Shown here: piece after piece, positions 62,546 to 64,000 of the stretch
Layout: the number at the start of each line of letters is the position of its first letter
How positions within the stretch are numbered: the stretch's first letter is position 1
Assembly: GCA_028023455.1 (NCBI GenBank)
Contig: JAQFVV010006737.1
Location: 186,001 to 250,000, forward strand
DNA: 64,000 nucleotides
Direction: 5' to 3'
Source of the DNA: Epiperipatus broadwayi
Lineage: Eukaryota; Onychophora; Udeonychophora; Euonychophora; Peripatidae
Position numbers and translations under genes: made by a program
Notes under the pieces: generated by a model
Databases searched by the model: none
Seen by the model: only the letters and a program-made list of their open reading frames with translations
What the model was told of the DNA's origin: nothing

Positions 62546-64000
62546 ATTACAAAACAAAAATAGTATCCATTAAGTGAATAGTTTCTAGTGTAATGAATTA
62601 ACACTTAGAATTTTTTTACAAGCTTCCCCCAAGTAAAAAGGGTTTGAAGATTTAATTTAATGTCATTTGTTATGTTTACATAGTAGTAGAACAAAATATT
62701 TCTTATTTAAACTCCATTTTTAAAATAGAAAATAATTGTTTAGATATCATTAAAAAATGCAAATATATCTTAAAATTAATAATAAAATTTATTGTTATTA
62801 AAATTTAAAAAAAAAAAATCTTTCCCAATGTTGAAAAAAGCTATTCTTGTTAGCCAATAAAAATTTTCTCACTTTGCTATAATGAACTTCTTACTGACTT
62901 GTCATTCTATAATTAAATATTTTCAAATTAAATGTGTGGTAGTCACATAGATTTTTGGTTTAAAATAATTAATTTACAAAAATACAGCCTGAATAACCAT
63001 AAATCAGTAAAAAAAATACAGAAAATTACAATTTTTTCTTTTCCAAATGGCAAATTTAGTCAATTGCTCTGAGGTCAAACAATCCACCAATCAGAAATTG
63101 CCACTTGTATTAATATCAAAATGGGGCAGATTTGGCTTCTATAACATGCAAATTATTTATTCTAATTTCCTAAAGGTCCATATGATGTGGATATCTCCAG
63201 ATCTTTTTTTCAATAATAATTTTAAATGATATCTATAACAAAAATGAATATGGCAATCTAATATTATAGATAACTGCAAATAATAAAAAAATATATTTAG
63301 TGATCACAGGGCCATCATAATGCTCTAAACTACAGAAAATAAATGGCATTTCCATTACTACATACTAATAATTTTAAAAAAAGTTCAAAACTATATGGTA
63401 AAGAAAATGGTTTAACAAATATATTCATATATTTAATTATTAAATTAATTTAAATTTGTATTTTAAAATATATGAAATTTAATATTTTCTGTTTTATTGT
63501 TGTGCATTTCGTAACTTGTTTGAGCATTAAAAATGACAGAGTGAATCTTATGTTAGACAAAACCACTCAAGAAATTATTTTATCTTTATAACATAATTAT
63601 TTATTAATATTAATTTTGTCAGTTATGTTAATATTTAAACCATTTACAATTTGTCATTTGAAAGAATAGTACTCATAATTTAATACATATAATTTTATTT
63701 TTATATATAAAGACAATATTCTATGATATATGATGTATAATATATGCCTGACTATCTAAAATTACTGATTCTGTCTAAAACATTGTGGAGATGGTATTAC
63801 ATTTTCAAGACGTTTTAAAAGATTTCTTACAATAAAAAAGTGAGTGGAAATTTCACTAACTTTAATAAAACTTTTAAGAGAATGATAAGAATTACTTGAC
63901 AAAAAATGTCATTAGTTTTCTAAAATTTTATACCTTTGAATTAATTTTCCACCTTTTTTTATTTTCAAAAATTAACTATTATTCTTTATTAGATTTTCAT
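62546..64000. other. AT-rich non-coding stretch
   Basis: No recognised gene or repeat. The 60-residue frame at 63047-63229 has no recognisable domain. Confidence 0.5.

Overview
The window is an AT-rich, repeat-dense eukaryotic sequence with no convincing host gene. No tRNA, rRNA, bacterial-style operon or CRISPR array was seen. Very long dinucleotide TA tracts, a 105-copy GATA array, three long AAT arrays and many foldback repeats, together with Penelope-like, hAT, pogo/Tigger and LINE remnants, suggest an animal intergenic or intronic region. A cephalopod (octopod-like) genome is my best guess from general familiarity with such repeats. It is an inference, not something the sequence proves.

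Layout. 1-6.2 kb: a TA-centred foldback, a rearranged family A copy ending in the GATA array, a head-to-head pair of family A2 repeats (3.4-3.9 kb), an AAT array and a family B unit. 7.5-8.3 kb: minus-strand pogo/Tigger transposase remnant. 10.2-11.5 kb: family A2 unit, a double TA-centred inverted repeat and a decaying CTAT array. 11.7-16.2 kb: mostly unique AT-rich DNA with one GC-rich hairpin. 16.2-20 kb: long TA tracts, a family D palindrome, a family A cluster, a Penelope terminal-repeat palindrome and a family E copy. 21-22.5 kb: eroded LINE on the minus strand. 23.1-23.6 kb: 500-base assembly gap inside a family D foldback. 26.4-27.1 kb: second double TA foldback and a family A pair. 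29.4-31.9 kb: one hAT element with terminal inverted repeats, a near-perfect 8-bp target duplication and a broken ZBED5/SCAND3-like transposase. 31.9-33.7 kb: unclassified element starting TGTAACGG. 36.8-38.1 kb: TA foldback, then a Penelope GIY-YIG endonuclease with its terminal repeat. 38.2-53 kb: more family A, A2, B and F units, a second LINE remnant and a family D half-unit. 53.4-58.5 kb: family E copies flanking a second TGTAAC-type element that carries four tandem hairpins. 58.8-60.05 kb: second Penelope remnant (reverse transcriptase plus GIY-YIG, minus strand) beside a perfect 91-bp inverted repeat. 61.25-62.54 kb: four-unit family B array.

Main observation. Several apparently unrelated repeat families (A/A2, B, and the Penelope terminal repeat) share the order of parts of a type I hammerhead self-cleaving ribozyme with minimal stem III: stem I strand, CTGATGA-like box, short hairpin, GAA, a 6-10 nt self-complementary A...T block, one unpaired base, second stem I strand. 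Copies are individually degenerate. The closest are at 38531-38572 (all core boxes present, weak stems), 62101-62143 (one core change, perfect stem II and III) and 26684-26724 (perfect stem II). Hammerhead motifs in Penelope-like elements and small metazoan retroelements are established, so the family-level idea is not new. The number of families, their repeated minus-minus-plus cluster layout, and a possible compensatory T3/A8 change in the Penelope repeat deserve checking.

Genes working together: only within mobile elements. The Penelope parts (reverse transcriptase, endonuclease, terminal repeats with hammerhead-like folds) would once have formed one retroelement system that could have mobilised the short ribozyme-bearing repeats. 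That link is inference.
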